The translations under genes and the position numbers were made by a program. From the NCBI GenBank assembly GCA_009778575.1, contig WRJJ01000003.1:1-64000 (forward strand): a DNA stretch of 64,000 nucleotides, written 5' to 3'. Under the pieces are notes generated by a model that saw only the letters and a program-made list of their open reading frames with translations, did not search any database and was not told where the DNA came from. The DNA is from Methanomassiliicoccaceae archaeon. Lineage in GTDB: Archaea; Thermoplasmatota; Thermoplasmata; Methanomassiliicoccales; Methanomethylophilaceae. Shown piece by piece: positions 54,025 through 62,944 of this stretch. Position 1 is the first letter of the stretch, and every line of letters begins with the position of its first letter.

Positions 54025-54411
54025 ATGTTCACGGCTCTGATATCATGTCCGGTATGTCCCAGCGAGGATCAGGAGAAGGTAAGGGATGCTATCCTCAACA
54101 TTTTCCCAGACGCTTCTCTGGAAAGGACGGACCTTGGGTTCGAGGGCGAGGCGGGCACGGACAGGTTTTACGAACTTATCCGCAAACAGAAGATCCTTGA
54201 CAGCACAAGATCCACGATGTTCAAAGGGATAAGAGGGAACAGGATAGTGCTGCATCTGAACAAGCAGGTTGCTACCGTGGGGAAGGTATCGTTCACGGAA
54301 CCGAAGACCATCTTGGGGACCCTAAGGGTGACCATAGAGAACGATGATACAGAGGGAGTGATCGACAGAATGGCGCCGAAGACGGTGGACGGCGAAGAGG
54401 TGAGGGCATGA
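54025..54411 (+). CDS. UPF0201 (DUF54) family protein
   Basis: 128 residues. Typical segments are KILDSTRSTMFKGIRGNRIV and LHLNKQVATVGKVSF. The archaeal UPF0201 fold resembles half of ribosomal protein L5 and is thought to bind RNA; function unproven. Its stop overlaps the ATG of the next gene by four bases (54408-54411). Confidence 0.88.
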   Translation: MFTALISCPVCPSEDQEKVRDAILNIFPDASLERTDLGFEGEAGTDRFYELIRKQKILDSTRSTMFKGIRGNRIVLHLNKQVATVGKVSFTEPKTILGTLRVTIENDDTEGVIDRMAPKTVDGEEVRA

Positions 54412-55178
54412 TCGGGATGTCCTGCACACAGTTTGGGATACACGACCCGGAAAAGATGATGGACACCGTGTCAAAAGATTTCGAATTGTGGGAGATATTC
54501 TCTGAGGCCGAGAACGACATAGTAAAATTCTCCTCCCGTTTCAATGAGATAAAGGGATCCTACAACATGGCGTACTCCATTCACGCACCGATAGGCGACA
54601 TAAACATCGCCTCATTCAATGAAAGGGTCCGGGAAACATCCGTGAAGGAGATGTTCAGGGCGATGGAGCACGCCAACCGCATGGGGATCGAAACGATCAC
54701 GATCCACCCGGGGCTGTACTCAATGGTCATACGGGAAGCGAAAGATCGTTCTGTCAAATACTCTAAGGAATCGCTGAAAAAGATAGACAGAGGGGCCGCT
54801 GAGTACGGAGTTGTCGTAGCGGTGGAGAATATGCCCTCTTTCGCCGTAATGATGGGGCAGACCCCAGAGGAACTTCTTGAACTGATCGACGGCACGGATC
54901 TGATGATATGCTTTGATATCGGCCACGCGAACACGAGGGGAATGATCGATGAGTGCATCGGCGCCTTCAGCGGAAGGATCGCGAACATCCACATTCATGA
55001 TAACATCGGAGATAAAGACGAACACATGACCATCGGCGACGGGAATATCGATTTCGACCGTGTGCTGTCGAAGCTGAAAGGATACAAGGGCAATTACATA
55101 ATCGAATCCAGGACCATGGAGTCCGCCGTCACGTCAAAAAAGCGTTTGGAAGAGATCATGCGCAGGGGCGGCCTGTAA
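54408..55178 (+). CDS. AP endonuclease 2/xylose isomerase-like TIM-barrel protein
   Basis: 256 residues: YSIHAPIGDINIASFNERVR, TITIHPG, VVAVENMPSF, MICFDIGHANTRG, IANIHIHDNIGDKDEHMTIG and YIIESRT carry the His/Glu/Asp metal ligands of the endonuclease IV-like barrel. Archaeal members of this size are often labelled sugar phosphate isomerase/epimerase; either DNA repair or sugar chemistry is possible. Coupled to the UPF0201 gene. Confidence 0.85.
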   Translation: MIGMSCTQFGIHDPEKMMDTVSKDFELWEIFSEAENDIVKFSSRFNEIKGSYNMAYSIHAPIGDINIASFNERVRETSVKEMFRAMEHANRMGIETITIHPGLYSMVIREAKDRSVKYSKESLKKIDRGAAEYGVVVAVENMPSFAVMMGQTPEELLELIDGTDLMICFDIGHANTRGMIDECIGAFSGRIANIHIHDNIGDKDEHMTIGDGNIDFDRVLSKLKGYKGNYIIESRTMESAVTSKKRLEEIMRRGGL

Positions 55179-55247
55179 GGGGACTCCGGAATCACCGTCA
55201 GCACGAATGCGCTGTTTCTTCAAAGGAAAGTAGCAATGTTAAAATAC

Positions 55248-55277
55248 TAATTCGTAAATTAGTAATTCGTAAATTAG
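55248..55277 (+). repeat. 15-bp tandem repeat upstream of the second DUF234 ATPase
   Basis: TAATTCGTAAATTAG at 55248-55262 and 55263-55277, perfect, followed by a partial third copy (TAAATTTG). Each unit is itself nearly palindromic (CTAATT...AATTAG across copies). It ends 29 bp before the ATG at 55307, overlapping the expected TATA/initiation region, as an operator would. Confidence 0.9.
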
Positions 55278-55306
55278 TAAATTTGAATTCATCAAAGGTG
55301 AGGAAG

Positions 55307-56701
55307 ATGTTCATAGGGCGCGAAAAAGAACTCGGTGAATTGGACAGACTGTATCATTCGGGCACATTCCAGTTCCCAGTGATATACGGCAGGCGCCGTG
55401 TCGGCAAAACAGCGCTGATCAATGAATTCATCAAAGACAAAGAAGCAATATCCTTTACCGGTCTGGAAACAAAGAGCAAGCAGAATCTGGAGAATTTCAG
55501 CAAGGCGGTGTTCGAATACACCAACGGCCCCGGTCCGACCCCGATATTCAAAAATTTCCAGGAGGCGCTGGAACATGTATTCGCTTTGTCAAAAGAAAAA
55601 CGCTTGATCCTGGTCATCGATGAATATCCTTATCTGGCAAAGTCCGAAAAAGGATTTGCATCGGTCCTGCAGATGCTGATCGATAAGCACAAAGGGTCAT
55701 CTAACCTGTTCCTGATCTTGTGCGGCTCATCCATGTCCTTCATGGAAAAGCAGGTGCTCGGATACAAAAGTCCCTTGTATGGAAGACGTACCGCCCAGTT
55801 CAAGATCCTGCCGTTTGATTTCTTTGAGAGCAGGAGATGGTTCGAAAAATTCACCGACACAGAGATGGCCGTGATCTATGGGGTCGTCGGGGGCACGCCT
55901 CAATATCTGCTGCAGATGGACGACGCGCTTTCGGTCGAAGAGAACATCAAGAATGCCTTTCTGAACACATCGTCCTATTTGTTCGAAGAACCCGGCAATA
56001 TGCTGAAGCAGGAGGTTCGCGAACCTGCAGCATACAATGCGATCATTTCTGCGATAGCAGGCGGCCGCACAAAGCTCTCGGAGATATCGGACAGTGCCGG
56101 CGAAGAGACCAGCGCCGCTTCGGTCCATCTTAAGAACCTGATATCTCTGGGTATAGTGGAAAAAGAGAAGCCAGTCGCCGCGAAGACGAAAAAAAAGACC
56201 ATTTATACGATATCGGACAACATGTTCCGATTCTGGTATCACTTCGTCCCGCCAAACTATTCGATCATCCAGAACGGGATGGCGGACGCCGCATACAAAA
56301 ACATATCCGAGCAGCTGCCGTCTTTCATGGGAGCTGTTTTTGAAGACATCTGCAGACAATATCTTTGGCGGCTCAACCGCAGAGGGGATATGCCATTCAT
56401 ATTCACAGAGATAGGCAGATGGTGGGGAGGCGACCCAGAAACTAAAAGCGAAGCGGAAATAGATATTTTGGCCACCGACAATAAGGATTCGGCCGCATTC
56501 TGCGAATGCAAATGGACGAATGAGGATGTTGACGTCCACGCGCTAGACAAACTCGTCAGGCGCAGCGGGCTTTTCCGCTTCAAAAAGAAATACTTTTATC
56601 TTTTCGCAAAGAACGGGTTTACCCCCGAATGCGTAAGACGGGCCGATGAATTGGGAAATGTGAAGCTCATTTCGTATGAGGACATGTTGCGTTCAATGTA
56701 A
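55307..56701 (+). CDS. Archaeal ATPase (ATPase_2) with DUF234 nuclease-like domain, second copy
   Basis: 464 residues from ATG 55307 (MFIGREKELGELDRLYHSG), preceded by GGTGAGG; an upstream TTG (55283) is possible but less likely. Walker A is GRRRVGKTALI, Walker B LILVIDEYPYL, then CGSSMSF. A winged-helix region (about 245-290) leads to DUF234 with SEAEIDILATDNKDSAAFCE followed by CK, a PD-(D/E)xK-like core. Same architecture as 28956-30347. Single gene; role unknown. Confidence 0.88.
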   Translation: MFIGREKELGELDRLYHSGTFQFPVIYGRRRVGKTALINEFIKDKEAISFTGLETKSKQNLENFSKAVFEYTNGPGPTPIFKNFQEALEHVFALSKEKRLILVIDEYPYLAKSEKGFASVLQMLIDKHKGSSNLFLILCGSSMSFMEKQVLGYKSPLYGRRTAQFKILPFDFFESRRWFEKFTDTEMAVIYGVVGGTPQYLLQMDDALSVEENIKNAFLNTSSYLFEEPGNMLKQEVREPAAYNAIISAIAGGRTKLSEISDSAGEETSAASVHLKNLISLGIVEKEKPVAAKTKKKTIYTISDNMFRFWYHFVPPNYSIIQNGMADAAYKNISEQLPSFMGAVFEDICRQYLWRLNRRGDMPFIFTEIGRWWGGDPETKSEAEIDILATDNKDSAAFCECKWTNEDVDVHALDKLVRRSGLFRFKKKYFYLFAKNGFTPECVRRADELGNVKLISYEDMLRSM

Positions 56702-56735
56702 ACGTGCGGGGCGCCCGGCGGCGGAAAGGCAACGA

Positions 56736-57797
56736 TCACTTTTTGATATAATCGTTGTGGAGAATGGGGATCGTATCGTTCCCCCTATATCCCCATAATC
56801 TTTTTAGGATGTAGAATAAAGCTATGAATCCCAGCCCCAGGAGCAGCATGGTCACGAATATCTCGAGGCCGCCGACGCCCATCCAATCAAAGGACGAGAG
56901 GTAATTGGTCATGAAGTGAAGGAGGATCGATGCGTACAGTCCGAAACGGACGAACACGTATCCGAGGAACATGCCCATTATTCCCGCCGTGAGGACCTTC
57001 CAAGCCTGATCGTCCCAGCCGGAATAGTGTGCCAGGCCGAAGATGACCCCGGATATTATTATCAACACGGCCGCGGTCATGCTCATTCCAAAGCCTCCGA
57101 GAAGGCATCTAAGGGCCCCTTTCTTTCCGGCCAAAAGGGAGATGAACATCATCGGTACGCCAATATACAGCGTGCGTGCAACGACCTCCTCCCAGACCGC
57201 GGCATCCGCCACAAGGAACATGGTCTCGATCTTATCTCCGAAATCGGGAACGGTAATATCGCTTCCTGACGCAAGCACTATGAAAGTGACAACGAAATTG
57301 ACGGCCATTATTGCGGCCAATGAGACGGAGACCCAGAAAACCGCCGTGTTCTCGACGGCATCCGGGTCTTCGAAACCATGGGAAGATTTTATTGTCTCAA
57401 TGAACTTCCATATCGCAGCCGCCGCGCACGAAACGATGATAAGGACCACCAGTACCCAATATTCCTGCAATACGGTCTCCTGCAGATGGAACACCACGTA
57501 CGGGGTGGGTATGATTATGAAGAAACCCAGGGTTTTGTTCGACAGGAAGCCGAAGATCTCTCCGCTGTGCACCAAAAGGGTGAGCACTTCGAAAAAAGCG
57601 ATGAAGATGATCAGTATGGAGGCTGCCATGAGGATCTGTCCCGCCAGACCGCTCTGCGTCTTATTGGGCACGGTATTTTGATTCCTTTGCGCAAAGGGAT
57701 GGTCGGATTCAAAACCACTCAGAGAACGTCCGCATGCGCCGCAGAACGGTTTTCCGTCCGCCGCATACCATCTGCACTTGGGGCACTCATCGCTCAT
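56736..57797 (-). CDS. Membrane protein with N-terminal zinc ribbon and CPBP (CAAX-like) protease domain
   Basis: 353 residues. Residues 1-27 form a zinc ribbon (CPKCRWYAADGKPFCGACGR). About eight membrane helices follow. CPBP motifs: EEVVAR (about 208-213), FGLAHYSGW (about 264-272) and HFMTN (about 302-306), i.e. the Glu-Glu/His/His-Asn active site of intramembrane CAAX-type proteases. Last gene of a three-gene operon; its start overlaps the preceding stop by four bases. Confidence 0.85.
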   Translation of the reverse strand: MSDECPKCRWYAADGKPFCGACGRSLSGFESDHPFAQRNQNTVPNKTQSGLAGQILMAASILIIFIAFFEVLTLLVHSGEIFGFLSNKTLGFFIIIPTPYVVFHLQETVLQEYWVLVVLIIVSCAAAAIWKFIETIKSSHGFEDPDAVENTAVFWVSVSLAAIMAVNFVVTFIVLASGSDITVPDFGDKIETMFLVADAAVWEEVVARTLYIGVPMMFISLLAGKKGALRCLLGGFGMSMTAAVLIIISGVIFGLAHYSGWDDQAWKVLTAGIMGMFLGYVFVRFGLYASILLHFMTNYLSSFDWMGVGGLEIFVTMLLLGLGFIALFYILKRLWGYRGNDTIPILHNDYIKK

Positions 57798-58411
57798 TGT
57801 TTATCTCCTTTGATATACCCAATGATGTTATTTATCCTTTCCACTTCCACCACAGCCAGCAAAGAAAGCCTGTATCTGGCTATATCCGCTATCTGAGATG
57901 CGATGTACTCTTCTCTTTTCCGGCTTACCTTCTCATACCCTTTGACCTTGTTAAGATAATCGTCCCAGGATATCGCAAATGATTCGGCGGATGTCATGTC
58001 AAAGCGGCGCTTCATCCCCTTCTTTGCAAGCCTGTGTTCCTTTACGAACTCCAGGGCCTTCACCGTGGTGATGTACATCTCGGTGAACTCCCCGTTATTC
58101 ATATCGAGCGGGATGACGTCCATGGAGTCATTTGAGCATAGGTCTATCAATTCGCAATATGCGGGGGTGGGTGATTCTATCTCTCCGAAGTTGGACAGAT
58201 GGTGGACGTAGACCATGTCGATCTCGCTCAGCTCCTGTATCTCTTCGATCTCTTCCCGGCGTTTCAAAGCGACGATCTCCTCTATGCCCAATGCAACGGC
58301 ATATGCTTCGTATCCTCCGTAGGCTCCCCTGACCTTTTCAGCTTCCGAAACGAGTCCTTTGACTATAGGAAGGATATCCACTCTGCACCTCCCTATGTTG
58401 AGGCCGATCAT
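57794..58411 (-). CDS. Conserved-looking hypothetical protein
   Basis: 205 residues, MIGLNIGRCRVDILPIVKGL, no signal peptide or membrane helix. The middle has VHHLSNFGEIESPTPAYCEL and an acidic stretch; the C-terminal third is helical and basic (KREEYIASQIADIARYRLSL). No family recognised. It overlaps both neighbours by four bases, so regulator, this protein and the CPBP protease are translated as one coupled unit. Confidence 0.7.
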   Translation of the reverse strand: MIGLNIGRCRVDILPIVKGLVSEAEKVRGAYGGYEAYAVALGIEEIVALKRREEIEEIQELSEIDMVYVHHLSNFGEIESPTPAYCELIDLCSNDSMDVIPLDMNNGEFTEMYITTVKALEFVKEHRLAKKGMKRRFDMTSAESFAISWDDYLNKVKGYEKVSRKREEYIASQIADIARYRLSLLAVVEVERINNIIGYIKGDKQ

Positions 58412-59355
58412 TTCTTGGTGCTCCTTGAAAGGACCAGGTCGGTAAGGGCATCCTGGTCGTCTATCTTTTTGAGCTCATCGCTCGTCACCACGGCGGTGGA
58501 ATCGATGTTCTCCGCCGAACGTTCCCTTTCAACGATTATCAGGGAATGCTTGCCGGCGATCTTCGAGATCTCCGAAGCTATCATCGCTTTCTGGATGAGC
58601 TTCTCCTCATCGACGCCCAGCCCGGTAAGGAAGATGGTCTGTCTGCTTCTTGATATGGCCTCAAATGGGCTTTTTGTAACGGGGGTGATAGCAAATCCGA
58701 TATCGAGAAGGCGGTTCAACGCGTTCGATTCGGTCCTCCCTCCCCCTCTTACCTCATATTCCTCGGGTTTCTTCTTACTTTTATAATCAAAAGGGTCGAT
58801 AGGCTCTATTATCGGCGTCTGCAGGAACTCTTCGAGCCTTATTGCGGCATCGATCATGGCCCCCATCCCGGATTCGTACATCTGGATCGTACGTCTGGAG
58901 ACCCCCGTGGTCTCTGCCAGCGTGCCGAGGCTTATTCCACTGTCCTCTCTGATCTTTCTCAGCAGTTCGCCGTCGATCTTGACGTACAGGCCGCCGGGCG
59001 CGGCGAAGATGAAGGGAGGGACCTCCTCCAGAAGATGCTCGCCGAGGGTCTCGTTAGATATTATCGGGATCTTGAACCTGGAATACACAATGCCGGCTTC
59101 GAGGGTCCCGGAACTGGACGTTTCGCCTATGAGCAGCGGTGTCGCTTTGAGAACATCGGCAAGGACCTTCATGTCCTCAGCGTTCTCTCTTGAGAACGCA
59201 TCTACGTTGCTTAGGACCTTGACAATGAGCAGTGTGTCATCCTTCCTTCCGACAATGTCAAAGCATACGCTGCGAAGATTAAGGGATGAGGATATGTCGA
59301 ACCCCGCCTTTGCCAGTATGGCTCTGGTTGTGTTGATAAGGTCCTCTCTGCTCAT
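58408..59355 (-). CDS. Archaeal HTH transcriptional regulator with nuclease-fold N-terminus
   Basis: 315 residues. N-terminal restriction-nuclease-like fold (about 1-110: DIVGRKDDTLLIVKVLSNVD); a Cro/C1-type HTH at about 128-180 (LRKIREDSGISLGTLAETTG then VSRRTIQMYE); and a C-terminal alpha/beta domain (about 220-300). This combination defines a conserved archaeal family of putative HTH regulators. TATA-like ATATAAAAA on the opposite strand (59381-59389) is about 30 bp from the ATG, so the message is probably leaderless. First gene of the three-gene operon. Confidence 0.88.
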   Translation of the reverse strand: MSREDLINTTRAILAKAGFDISSSLNLRSVCFDIVGRKDDTLLIVKVLSNVDAFSRENAEDMKVLADVLKATPLLIGETSSSGTLEAGIVYSRFKIPIISNETLGEHLLEEVPPFIFAAPGGLYVKIDGELLRKIREDSGISLGTLAETTGVSRRTIQMYESGMGAMIDAAIRLEEFLQTPIIEPIDPFDYKSKKKPEEYEVRGGGRTESNALNRLLDIGFAITPVTKSPFEAISRSRQTIFLTGLGVDEEKLIQKAMIASEISKIAGKHSLIIVERERSAENIDSTAVVTSDELKKIDDQDALTDLVLSRSTKK

Positions 59356-59508
59356 TAATCTAGAAAGAGGTTGTTCTTCTATATAAAAAGATACTTTAAC
59401 AATAATATGTGAAAAGCTTTGCGCTCAGGTCTTAGTGAAAGCAGTGTGCGCAGGATCACCCGCAAAGACAAAAAATTTTGGCAAAGCGTTTATGCCGCCC
59501 ATGTGGGC

Positions 59509-59988
59509 TCACTGGACGCCGATCCATTTCTTGGATAGGGGAGTGTCTGCCGGAGTGAGCAGCACTTCCAGGATCCCGTTGTTGTATTCGGCCTTCGCGG
59601 AATCGGGATCCACGTCGCACGGAAGAGCCAGCACCCTGGAGAACTTCCTGCTGCCGCTGTCGGTGCTTATGGAAAGGGTGCTCTTTGTTCCTCCTATCTC
59701 AATATCCTCCATGGAAACGCCCGGGATCTCGACCGTGACCCTTACCGCGCCGTGTTCCAGGCTGACATCGATCAGCGGCTCTTCGGCAACGTCCTCTGGC
59801 CGATCCAAGAGGTTCCCGTACTCCTTCACATACCTGTTGCCGGCGGAGTCCCGATACATGACGTAGCCGTAGGCCTTGATATCCGTTCCCCGGAGGCTCT
59901 CCATATCGGAGAACATCTTCTCCAGCCGCTTTGCCAGTGATTCGAGGTCTTCTCCGAAGAGGCCGCCCCACACGTCATCTGTATCCAT
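59509..59988 (-). CDS. Hsp20/alpha-crystallin small heat shock protein
   Basis: 159 residues from ATG 59988 ([20 protein letters not shown]); a longer frame runs back into the VAT gene. Alpha-crystallin core from about residue 66: [30 protein letters not shown] and [12 protein letters not shown] (the NG-LxVxx signature). It holds unfolding proteins as an oligomer. Overlaps the end of VAT by 14 bp. The gap to the next gene, 59356-59508, shows only that gene's promoter. Confidence 0.9.
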   Translation of the reverse strand: MDTDDVWGGLFGEDLESLAKRLEKMFSDMESLRGTDIKAYGYVMYRDSAGNRYVKEYGNLLDRPEDVAEEPLIDVSLEHGAVRVTVEIPGVSMEDIEIGGTKSTLSISTDSGSRKFSRVLALPCDVDPDSAKAEYNNGILEVLLTPADTPLSKKWIGVQ

Positions 59989-62161
59989 CCATGTTCCCTC
60001 CCGTAGCCTGATATCCGTACTCTTTGAGTTTTTGGGCCACCTGCGGCCCGAACTTGTCAACTGCCGAGACGAAATCCTTCATTTCCACTTTGCAGTTCTT
60101 TATCTCTTCGTCTTCGGGGACCTTCCCGGGCTTGACGAGGCGCCTTACGGCCGTCATCACCGCTTCGTTGCAAATGGCAGCTATGTCCGCGCCCGTGCAT
60201 CCTTCGGTCTTGTCCGCCAGTCCGTCAATGCTCACATCGTCCGCGAGAGGTTTTTCTTTGGTGTGTATGCCGAAGATGGAGATCCTTGACTCCCGGTCAG
60301 GCGGCCCGATGAAAATGCTCTTGTCAAATCTTCCCGGCCTGAGCAGCGCCTGATCCATTATATCGGGGCGGTTGGTGGTGGCGATCACCACCACATCGTT
60401 CAGGGACTCCAGCCCGTCGAGTTCTGTCAGCATCTGGGATATGACCCTTTCCGTGACGTTGCTGTCCCCGCCGAATCCTCTTTCCGGCACAATGGAGTCT
60501 ATCTCGTCCATGAAGATGACGCAGGGCGACGCCTGCCTGGCCTTTCTGAATGTCTCCCTCACGGCCTTCTCGGATTCTCCGACCCACTTGCTCAGGAACT
60601 CTGGTCCTTTTACCGCGATGAAGTTCGCTTCGGATTCGGTGGCCACGGCCTTTGCGAGCATGGTCTTTCCGGTGCCGGGAGGGCCGTACAGCAGTATGCC
60701 TTTCGGAGGCTTGGCGTTCATATGCTCGAACACCTTGCCGAATTTCAGCGGCCATTCCACCGCTTCCTTCAACTCCTGCTTTGCAGACTCCAGCGCACCG
60801 ATGTCCTCCCACTTCACGTCGGGTTTCTCGATCAGCACCTCTCTCAGGGCCGAGGGCTGAAGGTCCTTCAGCGCCTCTTTGAAATCGTCCTTCGTCACGG
60901 AGATCTTTTCCAGTATATCGACCGGTATCTCATCCGTTTCAAGGTCCACCTGCGGGAGCACGCGCCTCAAGGCGGCCATGGCCGCTTCTTTGCAAAGGGC
61001 GGAGATATCGGCTCCGGCGTAGCCGTGGGTACGGTCTGCAAGTTTGTTCAGGTTGACATCGTCCGAAAGGGGCATGCCTCTTGTGTGTATCTGTAATATC
61101 TCCAATCTCCCGTCCCTGTCGGGTATCCCGATCTCTATCTCCCTGTCGAACCTTCCGGGCCTCCTGAGGGCCTCATCGATCGAATTGGGCCGGTTGGTGG
61201 CACCTATCACCACCACTTTCCCTCTGGTGTTCATGCCGTCCATCAACGAGAGCAGCTGTGCGACAATGCGCCTCTCCGCCTCGCCCGTGACCTCATTCCT
61301 CTTAGGAGCTATTGAGTCTATCTCATCAATGAAGATGATGCTGGGAGCGTTCTCTTCCGCCTCTTTGAATATCTCTCTGAGCTTGCCCTCTGACTCTCCG
61401 TAGAACTTGCTCATTATCTCCGGGCCGCCGAGGGATATGAAATTGCTGCTGGTCTCTCCGGCGACCGCTTTGGCGAGCATTGTCTTGCCGGTCCCGGGCG
61501 GGCCGTGCAGAAGGACCCCCTTCGGGGCCTCTACGCCCAGCCTTTTGAACAACTCGGGGTGCCTGAGGGGCAGCTCGATCATCTCTCTGATCTTCGCTAC
61601 TTCATTACTCAGCCCGCCAAGGTCGTCGTATGAGACCTTGGGGATCTCCATGTCGGTCATCGAGACGGGTTTCTCCGTGATCTTCACGTTCGTCTCGGCC
61701 GTCATCATGACGGCCTCGCCGGAGGGAGAGAATGAGGTCACGACAAGGTCTATCTTGTTCCCCATGACATTGAGCGTTAGAACGTCCCCCCTCGCGAACA
61801 CCCTTCCCTCCGTTACCTTGGCGAGGTACTCCTCTCCGTTCTGAAGCCTCAGTTCCTCCGTCGGCGAGAAGGTGATCTTCTCTGCGTTCTTTGCTATTAT
61901 CTTCTTTATCCCGACGCGTTCGTCTATCGAAGTGCCAGCGTTACGTCTTGTGGAACCGTCTATCCTTATTATTCCGCGGTTCGCATCTTCCGGGATCCCC
62001 CGCAGGAGCTTTACGACCGTCTTCTTCGTACCGTTAATCTGTATGATGTCGCCTGTTTTGAATCCAAATATGTCCATCAGGGCAGGGTCAAGTCTTGCTA
62101 TGCCTTTCCCCGTTTCTCCGGGCTTCAACTCCGCGACCTTTATCGCTTTATCTTCACTCAT
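59975..62161 (-). CDS. vat: VAT/Cdc48-type AAA+ ATPase
   Basis: 728 residues. An N-terminal double-psi barrel plus four-stranded domain (about 1-185: [20 protein letters not shown]) precedes two AAA modules. Each has Walker A GPPGTGKT, Walker [10 protein letters not shown] or VIFMDEIDS, and an SRH arginine region ([24 protein letters not shown]). It unfolds proteins as a hexamer, feeding the proteasome. Central gene of a regulator, VAT, Hsp20 operon. Confidence 0.96.
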   Translation of the reverse strand: MSEDKAIKVAELKPGETGKGIARLDPALMDIFGFKTGDIIQINGTKKTVVKLLRGIPEDANRGIIRIDGSTRRNAGTSIDERVGIKKIIAKNAEKITFSPTEELRLQNGEEYLAKVTEGRVFARGDVLTLNVMGNKIDLVVTSFSPSGEAVMMTAETNVKITEKPVSMTDMEIPKVSYDDLGGLSNEVAKIREMIELPLRHPELFKRLGVEAPKGVLLHGPPGTGKTMLAKAVAGETSSNFISLGGPEIMSKFYGESEGKLREIFKEAEENAPSIIFIDEIDSIAPKRNEVTGEAERRIVAQLLSLMDGMNTRGKVVVIGATNRPNSIDEALRRPGRFDREIEIGIPDRDGRLEILQIHTRGMPLSDDVNLNKLADRTHGYAGADISALCKEAAMAALRRVLPQVDLETDEIPVDILEKISVTKDDFKEALKDLQPSALREVLIEKPDVKWEDIGALESAKQELKEAVEWPLKFGKVFEHMNAKPPKGILLYGPPGTGKTMLAKAVATESEANFIAVKGPEFLSKWVGESEKAVRETFRKARQASPCVIFMDEIDSIVPERGFGGDSNVTERVISQMLTELDGLESLNDVVVIATTNRPDIMDQALLRPGRFDKSIFIGPPDRESRISIFGIHTKEKPLADDVSIDGLADKTEGCTGADIAAICNEAVMTAVRRLVKPGKVPEDEEIKNCKVEMKDFVSAVDKFGPQVAQKLKEYGYQATGGNMDGYR

Positions 62162-62780
62162 CTTCCGTCACCTCCGTTCCTTTGTACTCGTCCTCAATAT
62201 CTTTCAGTATCTTTCTCATGATGTCCTCTCTTACACCCAGATCGCGGGAGACCTCCCCCACATCGTGGCCCGGCGAATTCAGCATCTCATAGAGCATGCA
62301 CCTCTCAAGATAGTCCAACCCGCTGGCGGCAGGGCAGTTCATGAAAGAGCGGATCATCAGGTTGCGCTCTTTGATGAGTTCCTCTCTCATCTTGTCAAAT
62401 TCGCGTATGTGTCTGTCTATCTCGGACAGGCTCTCCCTTACCGCTTCGAACCCTGATCCCATGCTCTCTGCGGCCGCCTCTGCGCTCTCCGGCTCAGAAA
62501 GGGTTGCCATGAACATGCCGTCGCGCAGATCGATGGTCAGCGTGAACTCTGAGGTGAGCCGGTAAACAATTTTGAAAGGCCCCCTGTCGCTGCTTTCCCT
62601 CCAACTCTCCACCAGCCCGCTTTTCTCAAGAATATCCAGATTCTTCATTATCGCCTGCGGGCTCACTCCAAGTTCCTTTGAGAGCTGCAAAGGATAGTGC
62701 GGCTCTCTTACGAGAGCCGTCAGTATCCTTCGCCTTGTGGGGTTCTCGATGACGGACAGGATGGTATCAATGTCACTCAT
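62154..62780 (-). CDS. ArsR-like winged-helix regulator of the VAT-Hsp20 operon
   Basis: 208 residues. N-terminal winged helix (about 5-75: [20 protein letters not shown], then [19 protein letters not shown]), a coiled middle (about 105-145) and a second HTH-like segment at the C-terminus ([20 protein letters not shown]). Overlaps the VAT start by eight bases. By position it resembles the heat-shock repressor Phr of Pyrococcus, which controls Hsp20 and an AAA ATPase; this is an analogy, not shown homology. Confidence 0.85.
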   Translation of the reverse strand: MSDIDTILSVIENPTRRRILTALVREPHYPLQLSKELGVSPQAIMKNLDILEKSGLVESWRESSDRGPFKIVYRLTSEFTLTIDLRDGMFMATLSEPESAEAAAESMGSGFEAVRESLSEIDRHIREFDKMREELIKERNLMIRSFMNCPAASGLDYLERCMLYEMLNSPGHDVGEVSRDLGVREDIMRKILKDIEDEYKGTEVTEDE

Positions 62781-62811
62781 ATTATCACATGGTTGTTAAC
62801 TTATAGTTACT

Positions 62812-62844
62812 AACTAATGGTTATTGCATTAGTTGTATTTAAAC
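62812..62844 (-). promoter_or_regulatory. Operon promoter with palindromic operator
   Basis: Minus-strand TATA-like GTTTAAATAC at 62835-62844, about 60 bp before the ATG at 62780, and a perfect 8-bp inverted repeat AACTAATG-(7)-CATTAGTT at 62812-62834 directly downstream, covering the expected transcription start. A bound protein would block initiation, so this is probably the site of the autorepressing regulator encoded first in the operon. Confidence 0.7.
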
Positions 62845-62944
62845 AATCCATCCGGACGCACAAAACAAACCGTTTGCCGGGAGACGGTCGGCACTATTTA
62901 TGAATAACATAACACCTCTACGGACGGTTCGAGAGGAATGAGCA

